Shown: piece by piece, positions 8,334-15,471 of the stretch
Numbering within the stretch: the stretch's first letter is position 1
Layout: every line of letters starts with the position of its first letter
NCBI RefSeq assembly: GCF_020166515.1
Contig: NZ_JAINZT010000005.1
Location: 62,001 to 126,000, forward strand
Direction: 5' to 3'
Length of the DNA: 64,000 nt
Source: Robertkochia flava
GTDB taxonomy: Bacteria > Bacteroidota > Bacteroidia > Flavobacteriales > Flavobacteriaceae
Position numbers and translations under genes: made by a program
The notes under the pieces: generated by a model
The model's input: only the letters and a program-made list of their open reading frames with translations
Databases searched by the model: none
Told to the model about the DNA's origin: nothing

Positions 8334-9128
8334 TTAAATTAGGTGTTCCCCGCCATCAACAGGAATTACCGTACCTGTGATCCAGGAGGCCTCGTCCTTT
8401 GAAAGTAAGTACACCGCGTTTGAAACGTCCTCCGGTGTGGTCAGGCGTTTATTTGGATTTCGTTTTAAAGTATGCTTGATAATCTTTTCGCTTCCGGGAA
8501 TCATTCTTAAAGAGGCAGTGTCTGTTACTCCTGCCTGAATACAGTTTGCCTTGATTCCATAGGGAGCAAACTCGTATGCCAGATTTCGGGTAATAGCCTC
8601 CAGTGTAACTTTGGCCGCCGAAACCGCCGCATATCCATTCCAGACCCTGGAAGTTCCTTCGCTGGTAAAACTTAATATCCGTGCATCGTCTGCAAACAAA
8701 TTTGCTTCAAAAATTGATTTGGCCCAGTCGTACAAACTAATTCCCATGGATGCTATGGTCAGGACAAAGTCCTGGTGTTGCAGAACTTCTTTTTCGTCGG
8801 AAACCATGGATTTCAGGTTGCCTTTGGCCAAACTATGGACCATGGTACGTATTTTTTGATCCCCCCCTAAGATCGATTGCAATTCCTGAACAATAGCCTC
8901 TCTTTTCTCTACCTTAAATGCATCACTGTTGAATGCCTTGAATTTTACACCCTCTTGCTCTATGCGATTAAATTCTTTTAATATGGCTTCTTCCTGAATT
9001 CTGGGATTTCGGTGTACGATACAAATATTCATGCCATGCCTGGCCAATTTTTTGGCAGTTGCCAAACCCAGGCCACTGCTGCCGCCAAGTATCAAGGCCC
9101 AATAATTTTTATCTTTGAATTCTTTCAT
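8334..9128 (-). CDS. Enoyl-ACP reductase-like SDR (FabI/FabL type)
   Basis: A short-chain dehydrogenase of 264 aa with nucleotide motif GGSSGLG (15-21). Three traits favour an enoyl reductase over a ketoreductase: the HSLAKG segment (compare HSIAFA of FabI), the catalytic Tyr166-x6-Lys173 spacing (YAAVSAAK) instead of the Y-x3-K of FabG, and the flanking sequence VTLEAITRNLAYE, close to FabL. The C-terminal ITGTVIPVDGG is normal for the family. It should saturate the enoyl-ACP made by the neighbouring dehydratase. A ketoreductase is missing from the operon, so a housekeeping FabG would be needed. Confidence 0.8.
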   Translation of the reverse strand: MKEFKDKNYWALILGGSSGLGLATAKKLARHGMNICIVHRNPRIQEEAILKEFNRIEQEGVKFKAFNSDAFKVEKREAIVQELQSILGGDQKIRTMVHSLAKGNLKSMVSDEKEVLQHQDFVLTIASMGISLYDWAKSIFEANLFADDARILSFTSEGTSRVWNGYAAVSAAKVTLEAITRNLAYEFAPYGIKANCIQAGVTDTASLRMIPGSEKIIKHTLKRNPNKRLTTPEDVSNAVYLLSKDEASWITGTVIPVDGGEHLI

Positions 9129-9129
9129 C

Positions 9130-10182
9130 TTACCACTCTAATAGTATGCTCTGGGCGGAAAAACCCGGTCCAAAACTTAGCATTATTCCTTTATCTCCCT
9201 TTGGCAGCTTTTTGTCCATAAACCTTTCCATAACATATAATACCGTGGCACTGCTCATATTCCCATACAGCCGTAAAACTTCTTTTGTATCATTGATGTT
9301 CTTGCCTAAAGCACCAAATAAATCCTCTACTGTCTGTAAAATTTTCTTTCCTCCGGGATGAAAAATCAAATGATCAATATCTTCAATAGTCAGATCATTG
9401 TTCTCAAGAAAGGGATAAATAATATTAGGAAAGTGATCGGCTATGGTCTGAGGAACCGATGGGTCTAAGATCATCTGCAATCCTGTATTCCTTAATTTAA
9501 ATCCCATCATATGTTCCGCATCATAGAAGTGATACATGGCTTCATCCCTGATCTCCGGGCCAACCTCATCCTGGTAAGACGAAAGAATTACGCTTGCGCA
9601 CCCATCACCAAAAATCGCCGCACTTACAATGTTGGCCATCGAATAATCGTCCAGCTGAAATGTTGCAGTGGGTGACTCGACAGCAATAACAGCAGCCCTT
9701 TTGTTGGGATTGGCCTTCAAAAAGTTTTTTGCATACAAGATGCCGGAGATCCCTGCTGCACATCCCATTTCGGTCACCGGCAATCGAACAATATCCTGCT
9801 TTAACTTTAAACGATTGATCAGATAAGCGTCCAGGGACGGAATCATGATACCCGTGCAGCTAACTGTTATGATATAGTCCAGGTCTGCCGGAGCCAAATG
9901 CGCCTTGTACAAAGCCTTCATTAAGCTGTTTTCTGCCAGTTTTATGGCTTCGTGGGCGTAAAGGTTATTTTTTTCTTCGAATGAAGTTCTTAAGAACACC
10001 TCTTCAGCATCCATAATGGAATAACGCCTGTCAACCGCTGCGTTCTCGAAAATCTTAAGGACTTTGCGCTTAAAACGTTCTTCCTGCCCCTCGAGCCAGA
10101 ATTCTACAAAGGGTAAAATATCCTTGGTTTCTCTTGTATATTTTGGAAGCTGCTTTGCAACCGATGTTATTTTTACTGCCAT
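9130..10182 (-). CDS. Type III polyketide synthase (chalcone/stilbene synthase family)
   Basis: The 350-residue protein has the complete Cys-His-Asn triad of type III PKS: Cys141 in TEMGCAAG, His275 in IFHPGG and Asn308 in YGNMSSATV. The C-terminal GPGFSAQSILL matches the GFGPG loop region. These enzymes extend an acyl starter with malonyl-CoA and cyclise it to resorcinols, pyrones or chromones. The next genes encode an acyl-chain-building set, so the likely starter is an ACP-bound fatty acyl chain and the product an alkylated aromatic or pyrone. The gene begins 73 bases after the methyltransferase gene and is followed after 1 base by the reductase. Confidence 0.9.
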   Translation of the reverse strand: MAVKITSVAKQLPKYTRETKDILPFVEFWLEGQEERFKRKVLKIFENAAVDRRYSIMDAEEVFLRTSFEEKNNLYAHEAIKLAENSLMKALYKAHLAPADLDYIITVSCTGIMIPSLDAYLINRLKLKQDIVRLPVTEMGCAAGISGILYAKNFLKANPNKRAAVIAVESPTATFQLDDYSMANIVSAAIFGDGCASVILSSYQDEVGPEIRDEAMYHFYDAEHMMGFKLRNTGLQMILDPSVPQTIADHFPNIIYPFLENNDLTIEDIDHLIFHPGGKKILQTVEDLFGALGKNINDTKEVLRLYGNMSSATVLYVMERFMDKKLPKGDKGIMLSFGPGFSAQSILLEW

Positions 10183-10254
10183 TCAGGATTTAATTAGCCA
10201 TTGGTAGCGGAATGCCCATTTCCAACAAATTTTAGATTCAAGATTCAGTTGCTT

Positions 10255-10893
10255 TTAAATGTTTTCCAACTCACGACGCTTGAATCCTCTTAAAATAGAG
10301 GTCAAACCATCCTGTACGATCATAGGGTTTGAAATCACCAGGCCCAACAGTTTAAACAATCCGTAGGCTACTTTATTTCGATGTAAATCATTGATAACGA
10401 TGCCCAGGCCTGCCTTCGAGGTCAATGTTTGTAAAAGTGAATGGATTTCTTCCTGATTCAAATGATGGAGAAACAAGGTGGAAAGCACAATATCGTATTT
10501 GAAGGTTTGGAATTCCTCGGAAAAAACATCCAGGTTCTTGAATGAAACTTCACCATAATCTTCGGAAAGCTCTAAGGCATAGCTAATGGCGTCCTGGTTG
10601 GCATCAATGCCGATCAGATTAAAAGAATACTTATGTTTTCTGCCATATTCAGCAACCAGTCTTAACATATTCCCATGACCACAACCTAAATCTATGATGG
10701 TATAGGTTTGGTCTTTGGGCTGTCCTTTCAGTAAATAACGCAGACCATCCAGGGTTGTGGAGTTTCCCCCTAACCACCTGTTAATTGTTCCCAGTTTTTC
10801 CAGGCTGTCACGAAGTAACTCCCCTTTCATGGAAAAATCATCCATGAGTTCCGTCGAATTGCTTCTGCTTGTAGTATCTGCAAATAACCTCAT
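10255..10893 (-). CDS. SAM-dependent methyltransferase (class I)
   Basis: Motif I IIDLGCGHGNM (67-76) binds S-adenosylmethionine. Further class I features are LIGIDANQDAI (motif II) and DIVLSTLFLHHL (motif IV). Length is 212 aa. It follows the flavoprotein gene with a one-base overlap (stop and start share base 10893). In the well-known srsABC operon of Streptomyces griseus a methyltransferase and a flavoprotein act on a type III PKS product; by analogy this enzyme would O- or C-methylate the aromatic ring. The substrate is inferred only. Confidence 0.85.
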   Translation of the reverse strand: MRLFADTTSRSNSTELMDDFSMKGELLRDSLEKLGTINRWLGGNSTTLDGLRYLLKGQPKDQTYTIIDLGCGHGNMLRLVAEYGRKHKYSFNLIGIDANQDAISYALELSEDYGEVSFKNLDVFSEEFQTFKYDIVLSTLFLHHLNQEEIHSLLQTLTSKAGLGIVINDLHRNKVAYGLFKLLGLVISNPMIVQDGLTSILRGFKRRELENI

Positions 10894-12023
10894 TAAGCTT
10901 TCATAGGTTTTCCATGTGTCATTCTAATTATCAAGGGAACCAAAAAGGGCACATATCTTAAAATTACAAGTAATTTTGGTGCCAACCAATCCTGACTGAA
11001 TAAATAGGCGATCACACGACCTGTTTTTAACCTCAGCCTGAACGTATTATTCCAGGTTTTGGCATACTGTCGTTCCAATTCTGCTCTTGTATTTATTTTC
11101 TTATGATGATAGTCAATAATCAGATCTGATGCCAATTGAGCACTTCTTATGGCCATTGCCATGCCATTTCCACAAAGCGGATGAATCATTCCCGCCGAAT
11201 CACCGCACATAATCATATGGTTTTCAATTGGATTTTTCGGCAAAAAGGAAATTTGACTGATGACCAATGGATTATCAAATTCAGGAATGGAATTGAGGAA
11301 AATTTTCTTTAAGGCAAGATTTTTGAAAATAATTTCATTTTGAAACGCGTCGATATCCTTATAGTTCTTAAATGCCTTATAGTTGGTTATGTAGCACAGA
11401 TTAATTTGGCCGTTCTCAACTTTGGATACCCCGCAATACCCCCCTTTAAAATTGTGAAGGGCCACCTTGTTTTCAGGAAAATTACCGGATACATGAACCT
11501 TTATACCCAGGTATGGCGATTTCTGCGCAATGAAAGAACGCTGTAACTTAAGATCTAAATTAGATCTTTTCCCAAAGGCCCCGATGACCACTTTAGCATC
11601 GAAGTTTTGATTGGATTTGGTATGCACTTGAAAAGAATCATTTTCAAACACTACATCGTTCACAGTATCCTTCTCTACGCAAACCCCTTGCCTCAATGCT
11701 AATTGGTAGAGCTGGAAATCCATTTCATATCGGCTCATTCCAAATCCGCCAAGGGGTAATTCAGCCTTAATGGTCTTGTTGTTATGAGTGGTCAGCTCAA
11801 AATGGGTGATGCGTTGGGCACCAAATTTAAATGGGTCGAACCCTAACTGGTTTAAATACGGTAATACTTCATTAGATATATATTCACCACAGACCTTGTG
11901 TTTGGGATAATTGTTTTTTTCAATAAGAAGTACCTTGAAATTATACTTTCCCAAATGAATGGCACACGTTAACCCGGCCAGTCCTCCTCCAATAATTATC
12001 ACTTCAAATCGTTTACTTGTCAT
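10893..12023 (-). CDS. FAD-dependent oxidoreductase (GGR/monooxygenase-like)
   Basis: First gene of the operon, 376 aa. The FAD-binding motif IIGGGLAGL is at 10-18, followed by the loop PKHKVCGEYIS, which is typical of the geranylgeranyl-reductase-like group, and later the second FAD motif MCGDSAGMIHPLCGNGMAMA. The family includes prenyl and acyl-chain reductases and aromatic hydroxylases. In the context of a type III PKS and a methyltransferase, ring hydroxylation toward a quinol or quinone is the most attractive role, but double-bond reduction is also possible. A near -7 box, CAACTTTG (minus strand, plus coordinates 12035-12042), lies 12 bases before the start. Confidence 0.8.
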   Translation of the reverse strand: MTSKRFEVIIIGGGLAGLTCAIHLGKYNFKVLLIEKNNYPKHKVCGEYISNEVLPYLNQLGFDPFKFGAQRITHFELTTHNNKTIKAELPLGGFGMSRYEMDFQLYQLALRQGVCVEKDTVNDVVFENDSFQVHTKSNQNFDAKVVIGAFGKRSNLDLKLQRSFIAQKSPYLGIKVHVSGNFPENKVALHNFKGGYCGVSKVENGQINLCYITNYKAFKNYKDIDAFQNEIIFKNLALKKIFLNSIPEFDNPLVISQISFLPKNPIENHMIMCGDSAGMIHPLCGNGMAMAIRSAQLASDLIIDYHHKKINTRAELERQYAKTWNNTFRLRLKTGRVIAYLFSQDWLAPKLLVILRYVPFLVPLIIRMTHGKPMKA

Positions 12024-12477
12024 TTACAATTGTTCAAAGTTGACCATACCGATTTAAAAGTTTTCATCTTAAAAAAATATCTTCCCTGAAATGGGAATCA
12101 AGTGGATGATGGTTAAGTTAGAAGTTATTTTGTAAACATCTGTGCTTTATCAGGCATATTTGTTTAATGCATCTTCTAAATTTTATAGTCAAGTTAAACC
12201 TTACCTGAATTTTGATCATATGGATTACACTTCCCAAAGGGGGCGTGTGTTTTTTGGATACTGTAAGATGCAGGAAACCGTGCCCTGAGTCTTTCCATAT
12301 CTGATGGAAAGGCATACCTGATGCTTCCGTTTTTTCTGAAACAGCAGTTACGCTTACTTTTTTGAACACAGACATTCAAGCCAGGTCAGGGTGAGCAATA
12401 CAGCTATCGGTATCAGGTAGCCTCTGAATTACAATGAGGGAAAGTTATAGGGGAGGGGAGGGTGATATAGCAATAAA
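12024..12477. other. Intergenic region upstream of the type III PKS operon
   Basis: About 450 bases without a supportable gene. It holds the likely promoter of the PKS operon near 12035-12042. A minus-strand open frame of 85 codons (12118-12375) has no recognisable motif and an unlikely composition toward its end; I do not call it. Confidence 0.5.
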
Positions 12478-12508
12478 AAAAAAGACCGTCAGGAAGACGG
12501 TCTTTTTT
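12478..12508 (-). terminator. Rho-independent terminator after the zinc-ribbon-like gene
   Basis: A perfect 13-bp stem (AAAAAAGACCGTC and its complement) with loop AGGAA, flanked by A and T runs on both sides, 15 bases after the minus-strand stop. It is symmetrical and could work in both directions. Confidence 0.9.
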
Positions 12509-12522
12509 ATGAATTTAATTTT

Positions 12523-13302
12523 TTAGAAGGAATCAAACAACTCCTGCATTTTCTCTTTTTCTTCATCAGCAAGGGCCGGATCTACAAGAATTCGTCCGCT
12601 ATGCTCATCGATGATGATCTTTTTTCTGGAAGCGATCTCCATCTGCACCTGTGGCGGGATCGTAAAGAAGGATCCTCCTGAAGCTCCACGCTCGATGGGT
12701 ACTACAGCCAGTCCGTTCTTAACACTTTCACGGATTCTTTTATAAGCCTTAAGCAGTCGGTCCTCGATTAGTCCCTGGTATTCTTCACTCTTCCCAATAA
12801 GTGCCTTTTCCTCTTTCTCAGTTTCAGACAGGATATCGTTGAGTTCGTTCTTTTTGTGCTTCAGGTGAGAATCACGCTCGGAAACACGTTCCTTGGTCTG
12901 GGCGATAACCTCTTTCTTCTGTTCGATCTGAACTTTGAATTCCTTAATGTGTTTTTCGGCTAACTGAATTTCCAGTTCCTGGTATTCGATCTCCTTGGAA
13001 AGGGAGTTGAATTCTCTGTTATTACGAACATTCTTTTGCTGCTCGCTGTATTTTTTGATCAGCGCCTTGGCTTCTTCGATAAGGTTCTTCTTATTGGCGA
13101 TCTCGGTATGGATCTCTTCAAGATTCCCGTTCAGCTTGTCTAATCTGGTTTTAAGGCCCTCCACTTCATCTTCCAGGTCTTCCACTTCCAGGGGAAGTTC
13201 TCCTCTAACATTTCTGATTTCGTCAATCCTGGAGTCTATGAGTTGAAGGTCGTAAAGCGTCCTTAACTTTTCTTCAACGGTTACTTCTGTTTTCTTTGCC
13301 AT
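12523..13302 (-). CDS. C4-type zinc-ribbon family protein lacking its cysteines (DUF164-like)
   Basis: The protein (259 aa from the start MAKKTEV) is a long antiparallel coiled coil (about residues 5-185) followed by the ribbon domain. In other bacteria this domain holds two Cys pairs for zinc; here the corresponding segments read ERGASGGSFFTIPP and IIDEHSGRILVDP, and the whole protein has no Cys at all. The family is widely conserved and often adjacent to the Nif3-type gene, as here (5 bases downstream of it), but its role is unclear. A longer frame upstream to 13338 would overlap Nif3 and is unlikely. Confidence 0.85.
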   Translation of the reverse strand: MAKKTEVTVEEKLRTLYDLQLIDSRIDEIRNVRGELPLEVEDLEDEVEGLKTRLDKLNGNLEEIHTEIANKKNLIEEAKALIKKYSEQQKNVRNNREFNSLSKEIEYQELEIQLAEKHIKEFKVQIEQKKEVIAQTKERVSERDSHLKHKKNELNDILSETEKEEKALIGKSEEYQGLIEDRLLKAYKRIRESVKNGLAVVPIERGASGGSFFTIPPQVQMEIASRKKIIIDEHSGRILVDPALADEEKEKMQELFDSF

Positions 13303-13307
13303 ATGAA

Positions 13308-14402
13308 TTATAAATACTTGACGGGATTTGTATTGCAAACTGATAAAACGATTGCAAAATTAGGAATTTTTTTTCTAAGATGGTCAACTAAAAGATTTTT
13401 TGTAAACTGTTCCGTCTCGTAGTGTCCGGGGTCTGCCAAAAGAATTTTTCCTTCGGCACTGAAAAAGTCGTGATACTTGAGATCTCCGGTTACGTAAGCG
13501 TCTGCTCCTTCGGCTATTGCGTGTTTTATGCCAAAAGCACCGCTTCCTCCCAGCACTGCCACTTTTTTGATGGGAGTTCCCGTGAATTCGGAGTGTCGGA
13601 CACATCCGGTTTTAAATACGGTTTTTACACGCTGAAGGAATTCAGAGGCGTTCATGGCTTCGGGCAATTCCCCGGTCATACCGATCCCGATGTGCTGGTT
13701 GTTGTTTTCAAGGGTTAGAACCTCATAGGCCACTTCTTCGTAAGGATGATGTGCAAAGAGAGTTTTCAGTACTGCCGATTCGAGGTGTCGCGGGAAGGTG
13801 ATCCCGACCTGTACTTCTCTTTCGGTATGTAATTGCCCTTTTTTTCCGAATTGGGGGTCAGAGCCTTCTTCCCCTTTAAAGGTGCCGTCTCCTTCCACAT
13901 TAAAACTGCAATGACTGTAATTCCCAATATTTCCTGCTCCGGCATCAAACAGGGCTTTACGCAGGGCCTCGGCATGTTCGGCCGGAACAAAGGTGGTAAG
14001 CTTCTTTACCGTATCCTTCTGCGGAATAAGCACTTTTCTGTTTTCCAGTCCAAGAACTTCACACATCCGGGTGTTTACCCCCTGGAAGCTGTTATCAAGG
14101 GCAGTGTGAATGGCGTAAATGGCGATGTTATTCCGGATGGCTTTTAATACAACCCGCTCTACATAGGTTTTTCCGGTGATCTTTTTCAATCCCTTAAAAA
14201 TGATCGGGTGAAAACTCAGGATGAGATTGCACTTTTGTTCGATAGCCTCATCCACCACATTCTCCAGGGTATCCAGGCTTACCAGGACCCCGCTGCATTC
14301 TTGCTTTGGATCTCCTATCAGCATCCCCACGTTATCGAAATCTTCTGCATAGGGCAGTGGAGCGATCTCTTCAACCAGGTCAGTGATATCCTTAATTGTC
14401 AT
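13308..14402 (-). CDS. Nif3-like dinuclear metal-centre protein
   Basis: A Nif3/DUF34 (YqfO/YbgI-like) protein of 364 aa. Metal-binding segments are visible as the His pair of LSFHPIIFKGLKKI and AIHTALDN near the N-terminus, and GHYETEQF near the C-terminus. A middle insert of about 100 residues (from TFVPAEHAEALRKALF to EVAYEVLTLE) resembles the PII/CutA-like domain of the longer bacterial forms. Function is unsettled; members have been linked to GTP cyclohydrolase I type 2 annotation and to metal or tetrahydrofolate processes. The ATG at 14402 is chosen over a TTG at 14420 because it follows a perfect -7 box by 16 bases. Confidence 0.88.
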   Translation of the reverse strand: MTIKDITDLVEEIAPLPYAEDFDNVGMLIGDPKQECSGVLVSLDTLENVVDEAIEQKCNLILSFHPIIFKGLKKITGKTYVERVVLKAIRNNIAIYAIHTALDNSFQGVNTRMCEVLGLENRKVLIPQKDTVKKLTTFVPAEHAEALRKALFDAGAGNIGNYSHCSFNVEGDGTFKGEEGSDPQFGKKGQLHTEREVQVGITFPRHLESAVLKTLFAHHPYEEVAYEVLTLENNNQHIGIGMTGELPEAMNASEFLQRVKTVFKTGCVRHSEFTGTPIKKVAVLGGSGAFGIKHAIAEGADAYVTGDLKYHDFFSAEGKILLADPGHYETEQFTKNLLVDHLRKKIPNFAIVLSVCNTNPVKYL

Positions 14403-14417
14403 AGGCAGGTTTTTTTT

Positions 14418-14425
14418 CAAAGATA
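14418..14425 (-). promoter_or_regulatory. -7 box of the Nif3-like gene
   Basis: On the minus strand the sequence is TATCTTTG, a perfect TAnnTTTG. It faces a weaker plus-strand box TAATTTCG (14432-14439) for lpxK, so the two genes have closely packed divergent promoters. Confidence 0.6.
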
Positions 14426-14445
14426 ATTATTCTAATTTCGCTTTT

Positions 14446-15453
14446 ATGCGCACCCTGCGAAAAATACTGCTACCTTTCTCCTGGCTCTATGGTTTGGTGA
14501 TCCTGCTTCGCAATAAATGCTACGACTGGGGCTGGTTTAGCACTACATCTTATGAAATTCCTTTGATTTGTATCGGTAACCTCCGGGTTGGAGGTACGGG
14601 TAAAACCCCGATGACGGAATTTATTACCCGCATTCTTTGTAAGGAGCATCGGCTTGCCTTGCTTAGCCGGGGCTATAAACGTCAATCAGAAGGTTTTGTG
14701 ATGGCCGATGAAAACACGACAGTTCAGGAGCTGGGAGATGAGCCTTTCCAGTTTTTTCGTAAGTTTCCTGAGGTAGTTGTCGCAGTGGATGCCAACAGGA
14801 GAGAGGGGATCCGTCTCTTGCAGGAAAAGGCAGCCCCCGAAGTCATCCTGCTGGACGATGCTTTTCAGCACCGCAAAGTAAAGGCCGGCTTAAATATCCT
14901 GCTAACCGTATACGGCGACCTGTATACCGATGATGTTGTCTTGCCGGCCGGAAATCTGCGCGATACGCGGAACCAGGCATCAAGGGCCCAGGTAATCGTG
15001 GTCACTAAATGCCCTGCTCATCTCAGTGTCGCTGAAATGAAGGATGTTACGCAACAACTTGATCCCTTGCCGGGACAGGAAGTGTTCTTTGCTACCATCG
15101 ATTACGATTCCTTTTTATACAATGCCGCAGGAGCCTCCATGCCGTTATCTGACCTGCCCCCCGGGGCACCCCTGATCACCGGGATTGCCTCTCCGGGTCC
15201 TTTATTACATCATTTAAATTCCCTCGGGCTTTCATTTACACATCAGGCCTATTCCGACCATCACAATTTTGCGCCTCATGAGGTTAAAAAACTCAGCAAA
15301 CACGCTTTTCTGTTTACCACCGAGAAGGACTTCATGCGGTTGGAAGGTCAGCTCGATAACCTGTGGTACCTGCCTATACGCACAAGGCTTTTATCAAGGG
15401 AAGAGGAATTTCGGGAGTTATTAAAGAATTATGTTTCAGGATATGAAGCGTAG
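14446..15453 (+). CDS. lpxK: Tetraacyldisaccharide 4'-kinase
   Basis: LpxK phosphorylates the 4' position of the tetraacyldisaccharide 1-phosphate in lipid A synthesis at the inner membrane. The Walker A-like loop reads VGGTGKTPMTEF (about residue 50), preceded by the usual ICIGNLRVGG; the segment VILLDDAFQHRKV matches the conserved LDDGFQHR of the family. The C-terminal part has FTTEKDFMRL, close to the conserved TEKDAVR. At 335 aa from the ATG at 14446 it has the normal length; the open frame back to 14383 would overlap the divergent Nif3 start. The organism therefore makes lipid A, as expected for a Gram-negative. Confidence 0.93.
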   Translation: MRTLRKILLPFSWLYGLVILLRNKCYDWGWFSTTSYEIPLICIGNLRVGGTGKTPMTEFITRILCKEHRLALLSRGYKRQSEGFVMADENTTVQELGDEPFQFFRKFPEVVVAVDANRREGIRLLQEKAAPEVILLDDAFQHRKVKAGLNILLTVYGDLYTDDVVLPAGNLRDTRNQASRAQVIVVTKCPAHLSVAEMKDVTQQLDPLPGQEVFFATIDYDSFLYNAAGASMPLSDLPPGAPLITGIASPGPLLHHLNSLGLSFTHQAYSDHHNFAPHEVKKLSKHAFLFTTEKDFMRLEGQLDNLWYLPIRTRLLSREEEFRELLKNYVSGYEA

Positions 15454-15471
15454 TGGGATGTTCCGATCTGC

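Noticed and set aside
12118-12375. 85-codon minus-strand open frame upstream of the PKS operon
   Set aside because: No recognisable motif, and a second overlapping frame of similar length exists in the same place; composition looks non-coding.
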